Of a DNA stretch of 64,000 nt, positions 25,375 through 34,394 are shown piece after piece. The DNA is taken from the NCBI GenBank assembly GCA_020161695.1, contig JAIUOO010000001.1:248001-312000 (forward strand), in the 5' to 3' direction. The stretch is from Pseudomonadota bacterium. Lineage in GTDB: Bacteria > Pseudomonadota > Alphaproteobacteria > Rhizobiales > Phreatobacteraceae. The position numbers were made by a program, and so were the translations under genes. Numbering within the stretch: the stretch's first letter is position 1; each line of letters begins with the position of its first letter. The notes beneath the pieces are model-generated. The model searched no databases. It was not told the origin of the DNA and saw nothing but the letters and a program-made list of their open reading frames with translations.

Positions 25375-27117
25375 GTGAACGGCAATTCTAACGGCGCCCA
25401 GCCGCAGGCAGCACATGCCGTGGCAGGGAAGGAAGACCCGATCGCGGCGGCGCTGAAGGCGTGCCGCGGCCCGCTCCGGGCGGCAGCCGTCTTTTCCGGC
25501 GTCCTCAACGTCCTGATGCTGTCCGGCGCCATCTACATGCTGCAGGTCTATGACCGCGTCCTGGTCAGCCGTTCCGTCCAGACCCTCATCGGCCTGACGG
25601 CGCTGCTCGCCGGCGTCTTCGTGGTCCAGGCGCTGCTCGACATCATCCGCCAGCGGCTGCTGACCCGCATCGGGCTGTCCGTGGACCGCCGCCTCGCCGG
25701 CCGCATCTACCGCCTCGTGCTCAACATCCCGCTGAAGGCGGGACGCACGGTCGATCCGCTCCAGCCGAGCCGCGATCTCGACACCGTCCGGGCCTTCGTC
25801 TCCGGCCTCGGGCCGACCGCCTTCTTCGACCTGCCCTGGACGCCGCTCTTCGTCCTTCTCTGCTTCTTCCTGCATCCGCTGATCGGCTGGTCCGTGCTCG
25901 TCGGCGGCATCATGCTCTTCACCATCACATGGTTCACCGAACATGCCGTGAAGGACCCCACCAAGACGGTCGCGCGGGAGTTCGGCACGCGCATCGCCAT
26001 GACCGAGACGTCGCGCCGCAATACCGAGGCGATCGCCGCCATGGGCATGCAGCAGGCGCTGGTCGACCGGTATCTGGCCGTCAACGAGCGCTATCTGGCC
26101 GCCCACGAGGCGACAACCGACGCCTCCACCACATTCGGCACGATATCGCGCGTCTTCCGCATGGCCATGCAGTCGGCGATCCTCGGCCTCGGCGCCTATC
26201 TCGTGCTGATCGACCAGGCCTCGCCCGGCGTGATGATCGCGGCCTCGATCCTCATGGGCCGCGCGCTGGCGCCCATCGAGATGGCCGTCGCGCACTGGAA
26301 GGGCTTCATGGCCACGCGCCAGGCCTGGAACCGGCTGCGCCTGATCACGCAGGCGATCCCCGAGCCGGCACCGCGTCCGCCCCTGCCCGTGCCGAAGCGC
26401 ATGCTGACCCTCGAACAGGCCGTGGTCGCCGCGCCCGGCAGCCAGGTGCCGATCCTCCATGGCGTGTCGCTGTCGCTGCTCGCCGGCCAGGCGCTCGGCG
26501 TCATCGGGCCGTCGGCCTCGGGCAAGTCGACGCTCGCGCGCACGCTCGCGGGCGTGTGGGCTCCGGCGCGCGGCTCCGTCCGCCTCGACGGCTCGGAACT
26601 GTCGCAATGGGCGCCGGAGGCGCGCGGCGAATTCATCGGCTACCTGCCGCAGGATATCGGCCTGTTCGACGGCACGATCGCCGAGAACATCGCGCGGTTC
26701 CGCCCCGATGCCCGGCTCGACCAGGTGGTGGCGGCGGCGCGCATTGCCGGTTGCGACGTGATGATCCGCTCGCTGCCGGAAGGCTACGAGACGCGCATCG
26801 GCGAGGGCGGGCTTGCCCTTTCCGGCGGCCAGCGCCAGCGCGTCGCGCTCGCGCGCGCCGTGTTCGGCGATCCCTTCCTGGTGCTGCTCGACGAACCCAA
26901 CGCCAATCTCGACGCCGACGGCGAGGCGGCCGTCACGCAGGCCATCCGCCACATCCGCGAACGCAACGGCATCGCCATCGTCATCGCGCACCGGCCGAGC
27001 GCGCTCGCCGCCGTCGACATGGTCGCGGTCATGCGCGACGGCCGGCTTGCGGCCTTCGGCCCGCGCGACTCGACCCTTGAACGCGTACTGGCACCCGATG
27101 CCGGAGGAACCCGATGA
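25375..27117 (+). CDS. Type I secretion ABC transporter (PrsD-like)
   Basis: This is an inner-membrane permease-ATPase of the PrtD/PrsD group, 580 residues. Membrane helices lie in residues about 30-300, and the ATPase domain follows with Walker A GPSASGKSTL, signature LSGGQRQRVALARA and Walker B FLVLLDEPNANLD. There is no C39 peptidase domain, as in exporters of RTX or glycanase substrates. The reading frame begins with GTG at 25375; an ATG two bases earlier is out of frame. It overlaps the next gene by four bases (ATGA). In rhizobia the PrsDE pair exports exopolysaccharide-cleaving glycanases, which fits the gene just upstream and the polysaccharide locus just downstream. Confidence 0.92.
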   Translation: MNGNSNGAQPQAAHAVAGKEDPIAAALKACRGPLRAAAVFSGVLNVLMLSGAIYMLQVYDRVLVSRSVQTLIGLTALLAGVFVVQALLDIIRQRLLTRIGLSVDRRLAGRIYRLVLNIPLKAGRTVDPLQPSRDLDTVRAFVSGLGPTAFFDLPWTPLFVLLCFFLHPLIGWSVLVGGIMLFTITWFTEHAVKDPTKTVAREFGTRIAMTETSRRNTEAIAAMGMQQALVDRYLAVNERYLAAHEATTDASTTFGTISRVFRMAMQSAILGLGAYLVLIDQASPGVMIAASILMGRALAPIEMAVAHWKGFMATRQAWNRLRLITQAIPEPAPRPPLPVPKRMLTLEQAVVAAPGSQVPILHGVSLSLLAGQALGVIGPSASGKSTLARTLAGVWAPARGSVRLDGSELSQWAPEARGEFIGYLPQDIGLFDGTIAENIARFRPDARLDQVVAAARIAGCDVMIRSLPEGYETRIGEGGLALSGGQRQRVALARAVFGDPFLVLLDEPNANLDADGEAAVTQAIRHIRERNGIAIVIAHRPSALAAVDMVAVMRDGRLAAFGPRDSTLERVLAPDAGGTR

Positions 27118-28589
27118 TGATCGACGCACGCGACAAGCTCGCGCTTCTTGCGGCCGCGATCCCGGCCGCGCGCAGCCTCGCCGGCGCATCGGAGAAGCTT
27201 GCCCGCAAGGCCCGGTCAAAGCTCCCTCCGGCGGGCGACCTTCTGCGCCTGTCCGGCACCGTCGCGAAGCGGGCGGGCTCCGCGCTGTTCGCCTCCGGGC
27301 CCACTGATCCGAACATGGGCCGGCTGATCCGGTCGGGCATGACGATCGTCGCCGTTTTCGTCGGCGGCTTCGGCCTCTGGGCGGCGACTGTCCCGTTGTC
27401 CGGCGCCGTGGTGGCGAGCGGCACGGTCGTCGCCGACACCTATGTCAAGACGGTGCAGCACCCGACGGGCGGCGTGATCGGCGAAATCCGCGTCCGCGAG
27501 GCAGCGCATGTGAAGGAGGGCGACGTCCTCATCCGGCTCGACGACACGGTCATCCGCGCCAATCTCCAGGTGGTGGTCAAGCAGATCAACGAGGCGCAGG
27601 CGCGCATGGCGCGGCTGGAGGCCGAGCGTGACGGCCTGCGCGAGATCGCCATTCCCTCCGATCTCGAACCGTGGATGAGCTTCCCCGACGTGGTCCGGGC
27701 CGTCGACAGCGAAAAAAGCCTGTTCCAGGCAAGGCTGGAGGCCCGCGAGGGCCAGACCAAGCAGTTCCGCGAGCGGATCGGCCAGATTCGCGAGGAGATC
27801 ACCGGCATCGCCGCGCAGGAGCAGGCCCGCCGCCGTCAGGCCGAACTCATCGACCGGGAGGTCGCCGATATCGGCGACCTGTTCCGCCGCAACCTCGTGC
27901 CGCGCACGCGCATCGTCGAACTCGAACGCGAGCAGGCCCGCCTCAAGGGCGATGTCGGCCAGTTCGTGGCCGAACGCGCCCGCGCGCAGGCGCGCATCAC
28001 GGAGAACGAACTGCTCATCCTGCAGGTCGGGCAGGACCTGCGCCGCGAGGTCGCCAGCGAGCTGCGCGACGTACAGGCCAAGCTCGGCGAACTGGTCGAG
28101 CGGCGGGTTCAGGCCGAAGACGCGCTGAAGCGCATCGAGATCCGCGCGCCGCAGGGCGGCATCGTCCACCAGCTCGCCTATCACACTGTCGGCGGCGTCA
28201 TTCCGGCGGGGCAGCAGATCATGCAGGTCGTGCCGGGCGACGACGATCTCGTTCTCGAAATCCGGGTCCAGCCGCAGGACATCGAGAAGGTCGTGGTCGG
28301 GCAGGCCGCGCATGTGCGCCTGACCGCCTTCCCCCATGGCACGACACCGGAAGTCGAGGCGAAGGTGCTGAGGGTCTCGGCCGATGTCGTCCGCGACCCG
28401 AACCTCGGCACATCCTACTACACGGCCCGCGTCGCGCTGCGGGACGGCGAACTCGCCCGGCTCGGCAATCACAAGCTCGTTCAGGGCATGCCGGCCGAGG
28501 TCTATGTCCGCACGGGCGACCGGACCGCCCTCGCCTATCTGATGAAGCCGATCATGGACCAGCTCAAGCGGGCCTTCCGCGAGAAATAG
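27114..28589 (+). CDS. Type I secretion membrane-fusion protein (PrsE/HlyD family)
   Basis: This periplasmic adaptor bridges the ABC protein to an outer-membrane channel, 491 residues. The one N-terminal transmembrane helix (about residues 77-97, MTIVAVFVGGFGLWAATVPL) is preceded by an unusually long basic cytoplasmic part of some 75 residues. The biotinyl-lipoyl-like hairpin has QHPTGGVIGEIRVREAAHVKEGD, and long coiled coils run from about 150 to 320. The C-terminal half has the HlyD barrel (IRAPQGGIVHQLAYHTVGGVI). It is translationally coupled to the ABC gene. No TolC-like gene is nearby, so a shared TolC is implied. Confidence 0.92.
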   Translation: MMIDARDKLALLAAAIPAARSLAGASEKLARKARSKLPPAGDLLRLSGTVAKRAGSALFASGPTDPNMGRLIRSGMTIVAVFVGGFGLWAATVPLSGAVVASGTVVADTYVKTVQHPTGGVIGEIRVREAAHVKEGDVLIRLDDTVIRANLQVVVKQINEAQARMARLEAERDGLREIAIPSDLEPWMSFPDVVRAVDSEKSLFQARLEAREGQTKQFRERIGQIREEITGIAAQEQARRRQAELIDREVADIGDLFRRNLVPRTRIVELEREQARLKGDVGQFVAERARAQARITENELLILQVGQDLRREVASELRDVQAKLGELVERRVQAEDALKRIEIRAPQGGIVHQLAYHTVGGVIPAGQQIMQVVPGDDDLVLEIRVQPQDIEKVVVGQAAHVRLTAFPHGTTPEVEAKVLRVSADVVRDPNLGTSYYTARVALRDGELARLGNHKLVQGMPAEVYVRTGDRTALAYLMKPIMDQLKRAFREK

Positions 28590-28596
28590 GGCCGCA

Positions 28597-28623
28597 CGCC
28601 CTGCTGCGTCCGGTTGCAGGGCG
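28597..28623. terminator. Hairpin between convergent secretion and polysaccharide genes
   Basis: CGCCCTGC / GCAGGGCG gives a perfect eight-base-pair stem with an 11-base loop. It lies between the stop of the fusion-protein gene (28589) and the convergent epimerase gene (ends 28639). There is no U run. It is a plausible bidirectional terminator. Confidence 0.45.
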
Positions 28624-28638
28624 CGCAGCGGCGTCACG

Positions 28639-29667
28639 TCAGGACGCCATCGCGGTGCGTGCGCCCGAATAGTCGAGATACCAGTCGACGAAGGCGCGCA
28701 CGCCCTGGGCGAGCGGCGTCGATGGCCGATAGTCCGTCAACGCCGCGAGCAGGCGGTGATCGGCATGGGTTTCGCGCATGTCGCCGGGCTGCATGGGCAG
28801 CAGGACGCGCTCCGCCCGCCGGCCGGTTGCGGCCTCGATGCAGGCGACGAATTCCAGCAGGCCCACCGGAGCGCCGCCGGCAATGTTCACGACCCGCCAC
28901 GGGGCGACGGCCGACAGGCTGTCGCTGCCGCCCTCGAAGGCAATCGGACTGTCCGGCTGCGGAGCCCGATCGACCAGGCGCACGATCGCCTCGACCAGAT
29001 CGTCGACATAGGTGAAGTCGCGCCGCATCGCGCCGTGGCCGTAGAGCTCGATCGGCCGCCCGGCCTGCATGGCATCGACGAACTTGAACAGGGCCATGTC
29101 GGGGCGGCCCCATGGGCCGTAGACCGTGAAGAAGCGGAAGCAGGTGGTCGGCGTCCGCCACAGATGCGCATGGCTGTGCGCCATGGCCTCCATCGCCTTC
29201 TTGGTGGCGGCATAGAGCGTGATCGGCCAGTCCGTCCGATCGGTCTCGCAGAACGGCGTCGGGCTGCCGCCATAGACGGAACTGGTCGAGGCCAGCAGGA
29301 GATGGCGCGGCTGCACGCGCCGGGCCACTTCGAGCAGGTTGAACGAGCCGACGACATTGTGGCCGACATAGGCGTGCGGCGCCTCGATGGAGTAGCGCAC
29401 GCCCGCCTGCGCGGCGAGGTGGATGATGACCTCCGGCGCGGCAAGATCGGCGGCCCGTTGCAGGGCGTCTTCGTCCTCCAGCCAGGCGATGACCGGCCTG
29501 AACCCGGAGAACTGCTCGAGAAGTGCGTGGCGCGCCCGTTTCAGGCGCGGGTCGTAGTAGTCGGTGATGGCATCGAAGCCGACCACGGAATGCCCCTCGC
29601 CCAGCAGCCGCCGGGCGAGATGGAAGCCGATGAACCCGGCAGTGCCGGTGATCAGGAAGCGGGTCAT
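28639..29667 (-). CDS. NAD-dependent UDP-sugar epimerase (UDP-glucuronate 4-epimerase type)
   Basis: This is an extended short-chain dehydrogenase of 342 residues. [22 protein letters not shown] carries the NAD-binding GxxGxxG motif, and the catalytic region reads STSSVYG and then [14 protein letters not shown] (Y-x3-K). [24 protein letters not shown] is characteristic of UDP-glucuronate 4-epimerases, which make UDP-galacturonate. It overlaps the UDP-glucose dehydrogenase gene by four bases; the two would turn UDP-glucose into UDP-glucuronate and then UDP-galacturonate. The start at 29667 is chosen by the Rossmann motif at the N-terminus. Confidence 0.9.
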   Translation of the reverse strand: MTRFLITGTAGFIGFHLARRLLGEGHSVVGFDAITDYYDPRLKRARHALLEQFSGFRPVIAWLEDEDALQRAADLAAPEVIIHLAAQAGVRYSIEAPHAYVGHNVVGSFNLLEVARRVQPRHLLLASTSSVYGGSPTPFCETDRTDWPITLYAATKKAMEAMAHSHAHLWRTPTTCFRFFTVYGPWGRPDMALFKFVDAMQAGRPIELYGHGAMRRDFTYVDDLVEAIVRLVDRAPQPDSPIAFEGGSDSLSAVAPWRVVNIAGGAPVGLLEFVACIEAATGRRAERVLLPMQPGDMRETHADHRLLAALTDYRPSTPLAQGVRAFVDWYLDYSGARTAMAS

Positions 29668-31082
29668 GCCCGCCTCCGGTCGAGGACATGGTCCCGCCCG
29701 ACCCCGTCCAGCGCAACCGGCGCGGGCATTTCCGGACGCCGGGCGCGGCGGAGCCTTGCCGCCGGCAGGTCGTCGTCGTCGCCACGGCCAATTCCGACAT
29801 AGCGGAAGCCGTGACGGACCACGTCGCGGGCGGAGTAGATGTTCCGCAGGTCGACCAGCACGGGCTGGGCCATCAGCCCCTTCAGCCGCGGCAGGCCGAG
29901 GGCGCGGAACTGGTCCCATTCGGTGACGATGGCGAGGGCCGACGCCCCGCGCGCCGCCTCGTAGGGGTTCTTGCAGAACACGACCTCCGGCAGCAGCGCG
30001 CGGGCCTGATCCATGCCTTCGGGATCATGGACCCGGACCTCGGCGCCCGCATCGAGAAGACCGCGAATGATGGCAAGCGAGGGCGCCTCGCGGACATCGT
30101 CGGTATTCGGCTTGAAGGTCAGGCCAAGCACCGCGATGGCCTTGCCACGCACCGAGCCGCCGGCAGCCGTGATGATCCTGCGCGCCATGGCCCGCTTGCG
30201 CTGGTCGTTGACCGCCACCGTCGCCTCGATCAGCCGCAGCGGCGCATCATGGTCCTGGGCGGTCTTGACGAGGGCCAGCGTGTCCTTGGGAAAACACGAG
30301 CCGCCGAAGCCGGGACCGGCATGGAGAAATTTCGACCCGATGCGGTTGTCTGCGCCGATGCCGCGCGCAACGTCCTGCACGTCCGCGCCGACCTTCTCGC
30401 AGAGATCGGCGATCTCGTTGATGAAGGTGATCTTCATGGCGAGGAAGGCATTGGCCGCATATTTGATCAGCTCGGCCGCCCGGCGCGACGCAAAGAGCAG
30501 CGGCGATGTGTTGAGGAACAGCGGCCGGTAGACCTCGGACATCACCTCGCGCGCGCGTTCGTCCGTCGTACCAATGACGATCCGGTCGGGCCGCTTGAAA
30601 TCGCCGATCGCCGCGCCTTCCCGAAGGAATTCCGGATTGGAGGCAACGACCACGTCGGCCGCCGGGTTGGTCGCGCGGATGATCCGCTCGACCTCGTCGC
30701 TGGTGCCGACCGGGACGGTCGACTTGGTGACCACCACGGTGAAGCCGCGCAGCGCCGAGGCGATCTCCCGCGCGGCGGCGAAGACGTGGGAAATGTCGGC
30801 GAAGCCGTCGCCGCGGCGCGACGGCGTGCCGACGGCGATGAAGACGGCATCCGCCTCTCCGACCGCCGGCGCGAGCGCCGTCGTGAAGGCGAGGCGTCCC
30901 GCCTCGACATTTCGTGCCACCAGTTCAGCCAGTCCCGGCTCGAAAATCGGCACCCTGCCGCCGAGCAGGGCGTCGATCCGCTGGGGATCGCTGTCGACGC
31001 AGGTGACGGAATGGCCGAAATCGGCAAAGCAGGCCCCGGATACGAGGCCGACATAGCCGCAGCCGATCATCGCGATATGCAT
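29664..31082 (-). CDS. ugd: UDP-glucose 6-dehydrogenase
   Basis: Oxidises UDP-glucose twice to UDP-glucuronate with NAD. The product is 472 residues. The N-terminus [24 protein letters not shown] is the typical Rossmann start. FAVGTPS-type and [15 protein letters not shown] segments follow, and the catalytic cysteine is C263 in [16 protein letters not shown]. It feeds the epimerase gene it overlaps (ATGA), and probably supplies uronic acid for the exopolysaccharide. The LuxR-type regulator gene lies 39 bp upstream in the same direction, so all three may be one transcript. Confidence 0.95.
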   Translation of the reverse strand: MHIAMIGCGYVGLVSGACFADFGHSVTCVDSDPQRIDALLGGRVPIFEPGLAELVARNVEAGRLAFTTALAPAVGEADAVFIAVGTPSRRGDGFADISHVFAAAREIASALRGFTVVVTKSTVPVGTSDEVERIIRATNPAADVVVASNPEFLREGAAIGDFKRPDRIVIGTTDERAREVMSEVYRPLFLNTSPLLFASRRAAELIKYAANAFLAMKITFINEIADLCEKVGADVQDVARGIGADNRIGSKFLHAGPGFGGSCFPKDTLALVKTAQDHDAPLRLIEATVAVNDQRKRAMARRIITAAGGSVRGKAIAVLGLTFKPNTDDVREAPSLAIIRGLLDAGAEVRVHDPEGMDQARALLPEVVFCKNPYEAARGASALAIVTEWDQFRALGLPRLKGLMAQPVLVDLRNIYSARDVVRHGFRYVGIGRGDDDDLPAARLRRARRPEMPAPVALDGVGRDHVLDRRRA

Positions 31083-31121
31083 GGCGCTTCTCCCTTCCTC
31101 GCAGGCCGTCGCGCAGCCCGG

Positions 31122-31799
31122 TCAGGGCAGCACGGCCACCCGCGTGAGGAGGGAGACCAGCTCCGCCTGACGCCGCGTCTGGGTCTTGGCGAAGATGGCG
31201 GCGAGCTGGGAGCGGACGGTCGTCCGGCTGAGACGCCGGCTGCGCGCGATCTCCATCGGCACCTCGCCCTGCGCCAGCAGCAGCGCCAGCCGCGTTTCGG
31301 CAAGCGTCAGGCCGAACATGCGCTGAAGCATGCTGGGATTGGGCTGCAGATGGGCGTCGAGGTCGAGCAGCATGACCAGGCAGCGGCCGTCCGCAGGCGG
31401 GTCCGGTGTCTGGTTGACGAAGAGCGGGGCCTCATCGCGGCCGGACACCACCACCCAGGAGAGCGCGCCGAGCGTCGGCCGGGTGCGCGAACGATCCATC
31501 AGACGGCGGAAAGCACGGGAGATCTCCTCAAGACCGCGCGAGGCGCCGGCAGCGCCCATCAGCAGCGTGCGGGCAGTCGCATTGGCCTCGACGACGCTGC
31601 GCCCGTCGGCGAGCACCAGATAGCCGCAGCCGAGGCGGTCGAGCGCGCCAAGCGCCGGGTGGTCCGGCGCATCCCGGCTGCCCGGATCGGCAAGCGAGGG
31701 AGAAAATTCGCGGCTGCGCGGGGGCGGCGGACGCCTCCCTTCCAGAAATGGCGGAGGTGAGCGGAGAGAGGCTTCTGCGTGGCTGCTCGCAAACGTCAT
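31122..31799 (-). CDS. LuxR-type HTH transcriptional regulator
   Basis: The 225-residue protein has a C-terminal LuxR-type HTH (FGLTLAETRLALLLAQGEVPMEIARSRRLSRTTVRSQLAAIFAKT, roughly residues 162-207). The middle part (about 50-150, GALDRLGCGYLVLADGRSVVEANATARTLL) resembles a PAS-like sensor; the N-terminal 45 residues are Pro/Arg-rich and probably disordered. It has no receiver or autoinducer-binding domain that I can recognise. It stands at one side of the exopolysaccharide locus, with a second LuxR-type regulator at the other side (50614-51375). A role in locus control is an inference from position. Confidence 0.82.
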   Translation of the reverse strand: MTFASSHAEASLRSPPPFLEGRRPPPPRSREFSPSLADPGSRDAPDHPALGALDRLGCGYLVLADGRSVVEANATARTLLMGAAGASRGLEEISRAFRRLMDRSRTRPTLGALSWVVVSGRDEAPLFVNQTPDPPADGRCLVMLLDLDAHLQPNPSMLQRMFGLTLAETRLALLLAQGEVPMEIARSRRLSRTTVRSQLAAIFAKTQTRRQAELVSLLTRVAVLP

Positions 31800-32511
31800 G
31801 ACACTACTCCCTACGAGAGCCTTCCGACGACGGAACGGGTTCGGCGATGACGCGCGGTTGCGCTCATCGCGCCGGATTGCGCGCTGTCGTTGTACGGAAG
31901 TTTGGTGTTTCCCCTCGACCTCCGGCGACAGACAGAGGCCAATTCATGCTATTTCACAATCACTTGACTGGAATTTCCCGGCAGATCCGAAGAACTGCAC
32001 CCCCATGCGTTCCAGCACCTGAAGAGGATAGCAGCACGGCCCCGATCTACACGCGCCCGTTGTAGTTAGCCAGCTTGCCCCGATGGGCGGCCAAATCGTT
32101 CGAATGCATACTTCCGTTAGGTAATGTCGATCAATCTACTCCGAACGTAGTATCGCCTGCGGAGTACTCCTTCCAGCCAGCCTTTCGTCGTTCGCGACGG
32201 CCGAACGGCCTGAGCCCGTGCCCACCCTCGCACGGGGTCTTAAAGGGCGCGGGCGCAACGCGGACACGCGCGCGAGGGCACCTTCGCCGAACGATGTGGG
32301 CGCATCGACCCGCCGGCCGCCCGATACCTTTCGGGCCGAGGCAGGAGCCGTCCTTCAAATGGACGAAGACCGGCCGGGACAACGCTGCCTAGCATCCAAT
32401 CTCCGCCGGAGCTGACGCCCAGCCGATGCTCCCCGGCGGCCACATCCGCATTCGGGAATGTCTCGCGTCTATCGGTCGATGCCGGCCCTGGGCGGATCAT
32501 GGGAGGTTCGC
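31800..32511. other. 712-bp regulatory-looking region between divergent polysaccharide operons
   Basis: No gene is supported. It separates the minus-strand regulator-ugd-epimerase unit from the plus-strand nucleotidyltransferase unit, so it should hold both promoters. The central part (about 31890-32170) is AT-richer than the surroundings. It contains ACGGAAGT once in each orientation (near 31895 and 32112) and a set of palindromic half-sites at 32137-32170. GGGAGG before 32512 is the ribosome-binding site of the next gene. Confidence 0.6.
32137..32170. promoter_or_regulatory. Inverted repeat plus palindrome, candidate operator
   Basis: TACTCCG at 32137-32143 pairs with CGGAGTA at 32160-32166 across 16 bp, and GGAGTACTCC at 32161-32170 is itself a perfect ten-base palindrome. 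Three half-sites of the same motif therefore lie within 34 bp, upstream of the polysaccharide operon starting at 32512. Which protein binds it is unknown. Confidence 0.45.
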
Positions 32512-33231
32512 ATGAAGGCAGTGATCCAATGTGGCGGCAAGGGCACCAGGCTGCGTCCCTATACGGCAGTGCTGCCGAAGCCTCTCATGCCCATCGGCTC
32601 GCGGCCGGTGCTGGAACTGCTGCTGAAGTGGCTGCGCCGCAACGGCATCCGCGAGGTGTTCATCACCACCGGCTATCTCGGCCACCTCATCCGCAGCTTC
32701 TGCGGCAATGGCGAGCAGTGGAACCTCAAGATTGTCTACACCGAGGAGGTCGAGCCGCTTGGAACGATCGGCCCGCTGACCCTCGTGCGAGATCGCCTGC
32801 TGGACGGTCCGTTCCTCGTGCTCAACGGTGATGTGCTCACCGATCTCAACCTCAGCCAGTTCACGAATTTCCATCGCCGGCAGCCCGGTCCGGTGACCAT
32901 CGCCACGTCGGTGCGGACCATCAAGATGGATTTCGGCGTCATCGAGGAGATCAATGACACCGTCGTCGGCTTCCGCGAGAAGCCCTCGCTGCCGCATCTG
33001 GTCAGCATGGGTCTCTACTGCATGGACCCCTCGGTCTTCGAACTCATTCCCGACGGCGTGCCGTTCGGCTTCGACGACCTGATGCTGCAGATGCTCGAGG
33101 ACCAGACGCCGGTGCATGTCTTCAAGCACAACGGCCTCTGGCTCGACATCGGCCGCGTCGAGGACTTCCACCGCGCCCAGGACATCGCATGGGACGACCA
33201 GTCGGTCGTCGCCGAGTCCCAGGCTGCCTGA
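32512..33231 (+). CDS. Sugar-phosphate nucleotidyltransferase
   Basis: This activates a sugar 1-phosphate to an NDP-sugar. The product is 239 residues, on the short side, with only the Rossmann-like catalytic domain and no left-handed beta-helix. MKAVIQCGGKGTRLRPYTAVLPKPLMPIG is the nucleotide-binding start (GGxGTRLxPxT...PKP), and FLVLNGDVLTDLNL and FREKPSLPHLVSMGLYCMD follow. The start at 32512 has GGGAGG at 32500-32505. It is first in a tightly packed plus-strand operon with an aminotransferase, a phosphoglycosyl transferase and a LegB-like dehydratase, so the sugar is probably the precursor of a 4-amino-4,6-dideoxy sugar (inference). Confidence 0.88.
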   Translation: MKAVIQCGGKGTRLRPYTAVLPKPLMPIGSRPVLELLLKWLRRNGIREVFITTGYLGHLIRSFCGNGEQWNLKIVYTEEVEPLGTIGPLTLVRDRLLDGPFLVLNGDVLTDLNLSQFTNFHRRQPGPVTIATSVRTIKMDFGVIEEINDTVVGFREKPSLPHLVSMGLYCMDPSVFELIPDGVPFGFDDLMLQMLEDQTPVHVFKHNGLWLDIGRVEDFHRAQDIAWDDQSVVAESQAA

Positions 33232-33257
33232 GCCCCTCACTGGCAAGGATCCGCGCC

Positions 33258-34394
33258 ATGCTGCTGGTCGGCGAGCCCATTCTGGGTCACGAAGAGAAGA
33301 ACGCCCTCTGCGATGTCATCGACAGCGGCTGGCTGACGATGGGCGATCGCGTCCGCGCCTTCGAGGAGGCCTTCGCCCATGCCCATGGCGCGGAGGATTC
33401 CGTCGCGGTGAACTCCTGCACGGCGGCGCTGCACCTGATCCTGCATGCCCTCGGCCTCGGCCCCGGCGACGAGGTGCTCGTCCCCTCGCTCACCTTCGTG
33501 GCGACGGCCAACAGCGTTCTCTATGTCGGCGCGACGCCGGTCTTCGTCGACATCCAGTCTGCCGACGTGCCGCTGATGTCGCTGGCCGAGGCGGAAGCCC
33601 GCTGCACGCCACGGACCAAGGCCGTCATCCTCGTCCACTTCGCGGGATACCTGCCGGACCGGGCGGCCTGGCAGGCCTTCGCGCATCGGCGCGGCCTCAT
33701 GCTGATCGAGGATGCCGCCCATGCGCCGGGTCTGCGCGAGGTCGGCACGTTCGGCGTCGCCGCAGCCTTCAGCTTCTACGGCAACAAGAACATGACCACC
33801 GGCGAGGGCGGCGCGGTGATCGCCCGCGACCCCGCCCTTCTGGCAACGATCCGGCAGGCGCGCGGCCACGGCATGACCAGCGGCACGCGCCAGCGGCTCG
33901 ACGCCCGCACGCCGACCTACGACGTCACCATGATCGGCTTCAACTACCGGCTGGACGAGCTGCGCGCAGCCATCGGCCTCGCCCAGCTCCGCCATCTTCC
34001 GCACTGGAACGAGACCCGCCGCGCGCTCACGGCCGAATATCGCCAGCGACTCGCCTTCCATTGCCCCGGCCTGACCGTGCCGTTCTCGCAGCCGCGGCTG
34101 ACCACCTGCCACATCATGCCGGTGCTCCTGCCGGTCGGCACCGATCGGCAGTCGGTGATCGACCATCTGCGCTCCGACGGCATCCAGACGACGATCCACT
34201 ATTCGCCCGTGCACCTGATGACGCTCTACAGCAACCTCTGGCGGGGCATCAGCCTGCCGCGCACGGAGGATTTCGCCAGGCGCGAGCTGACGCTGCCGCT
34301 GCATCCCCGCATGGACGCAGCAACGGTCGAGACGGTCGCGGCCAGTCTCGGGCAGGCCCTGCGCAGCCGCGCATCGGTGGAGGCCGTGGCATGA
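33258..34394 (+). CDS. DegT/DnrJ/EryC1/StrS sugar aminotransferase (LegC-like)
   Basis: This PLP enzyme aminates a keto-sugar nucleotide. The product is 378 residues. Family motifs include VNSCTAALHLILHALGLGPGDEVLVPSLTF, EDAAHAPG (PLP-binding Asp), and SFYGNKNMTTGEGG, where the lysine forms the Schiff base. The C-terminal IQTTIHYSPVHL is also typical. The partner 4,6-dehydratase lies two genes downstream. The start at 33258 leaves a 26-bp gap after the nucleotidyltransferase gene; a longer frame from 33189 would overlap it. The product would be a 4-amino sugar nucleotide, LegC-like in outline, though the exact stereochemistry is unknown. Confidence 0.9.
   Translation: MLLVGEPILGHEEKNALCDVIDSGWLTMGDRVRAFEEAFAHAHGAEDSVAVNSCTAALHLILHALGLGPGDEVLVPSLTFVATANSVLYVGATPVFVDIQSADVPLMSLAEAEARCTPRTKAVILVHFAGYLPDRAAWQAFAHRRGLMLIEDAAHAPGLREVGTFGVAAAFSFYGNKNMTTGEGGAVIARDPALLATIRQARGHGMTSGTRQRLDARTPTYDVTMIGFNYRLDELRAAIGLAQLRHLPHWNETRRALTAEYRQRLAFHCPGLTVPFSQPRLTTCHIMPVLLPVGTDRQSVIDHLRSDGIQTTIHYSPVHLMTLYSNLWRGISLPRTEDFARRELTLPLHPRMDAATVETVAASLGQALRSRASVEAVA

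Noticed and set aside
25264..27219. 651-codon minus-strand reading frame opposite the type I ABC gene
   Set aside because: Composition is that of a shadow frame, and the ABC gene has complete Walker and signature motifs.
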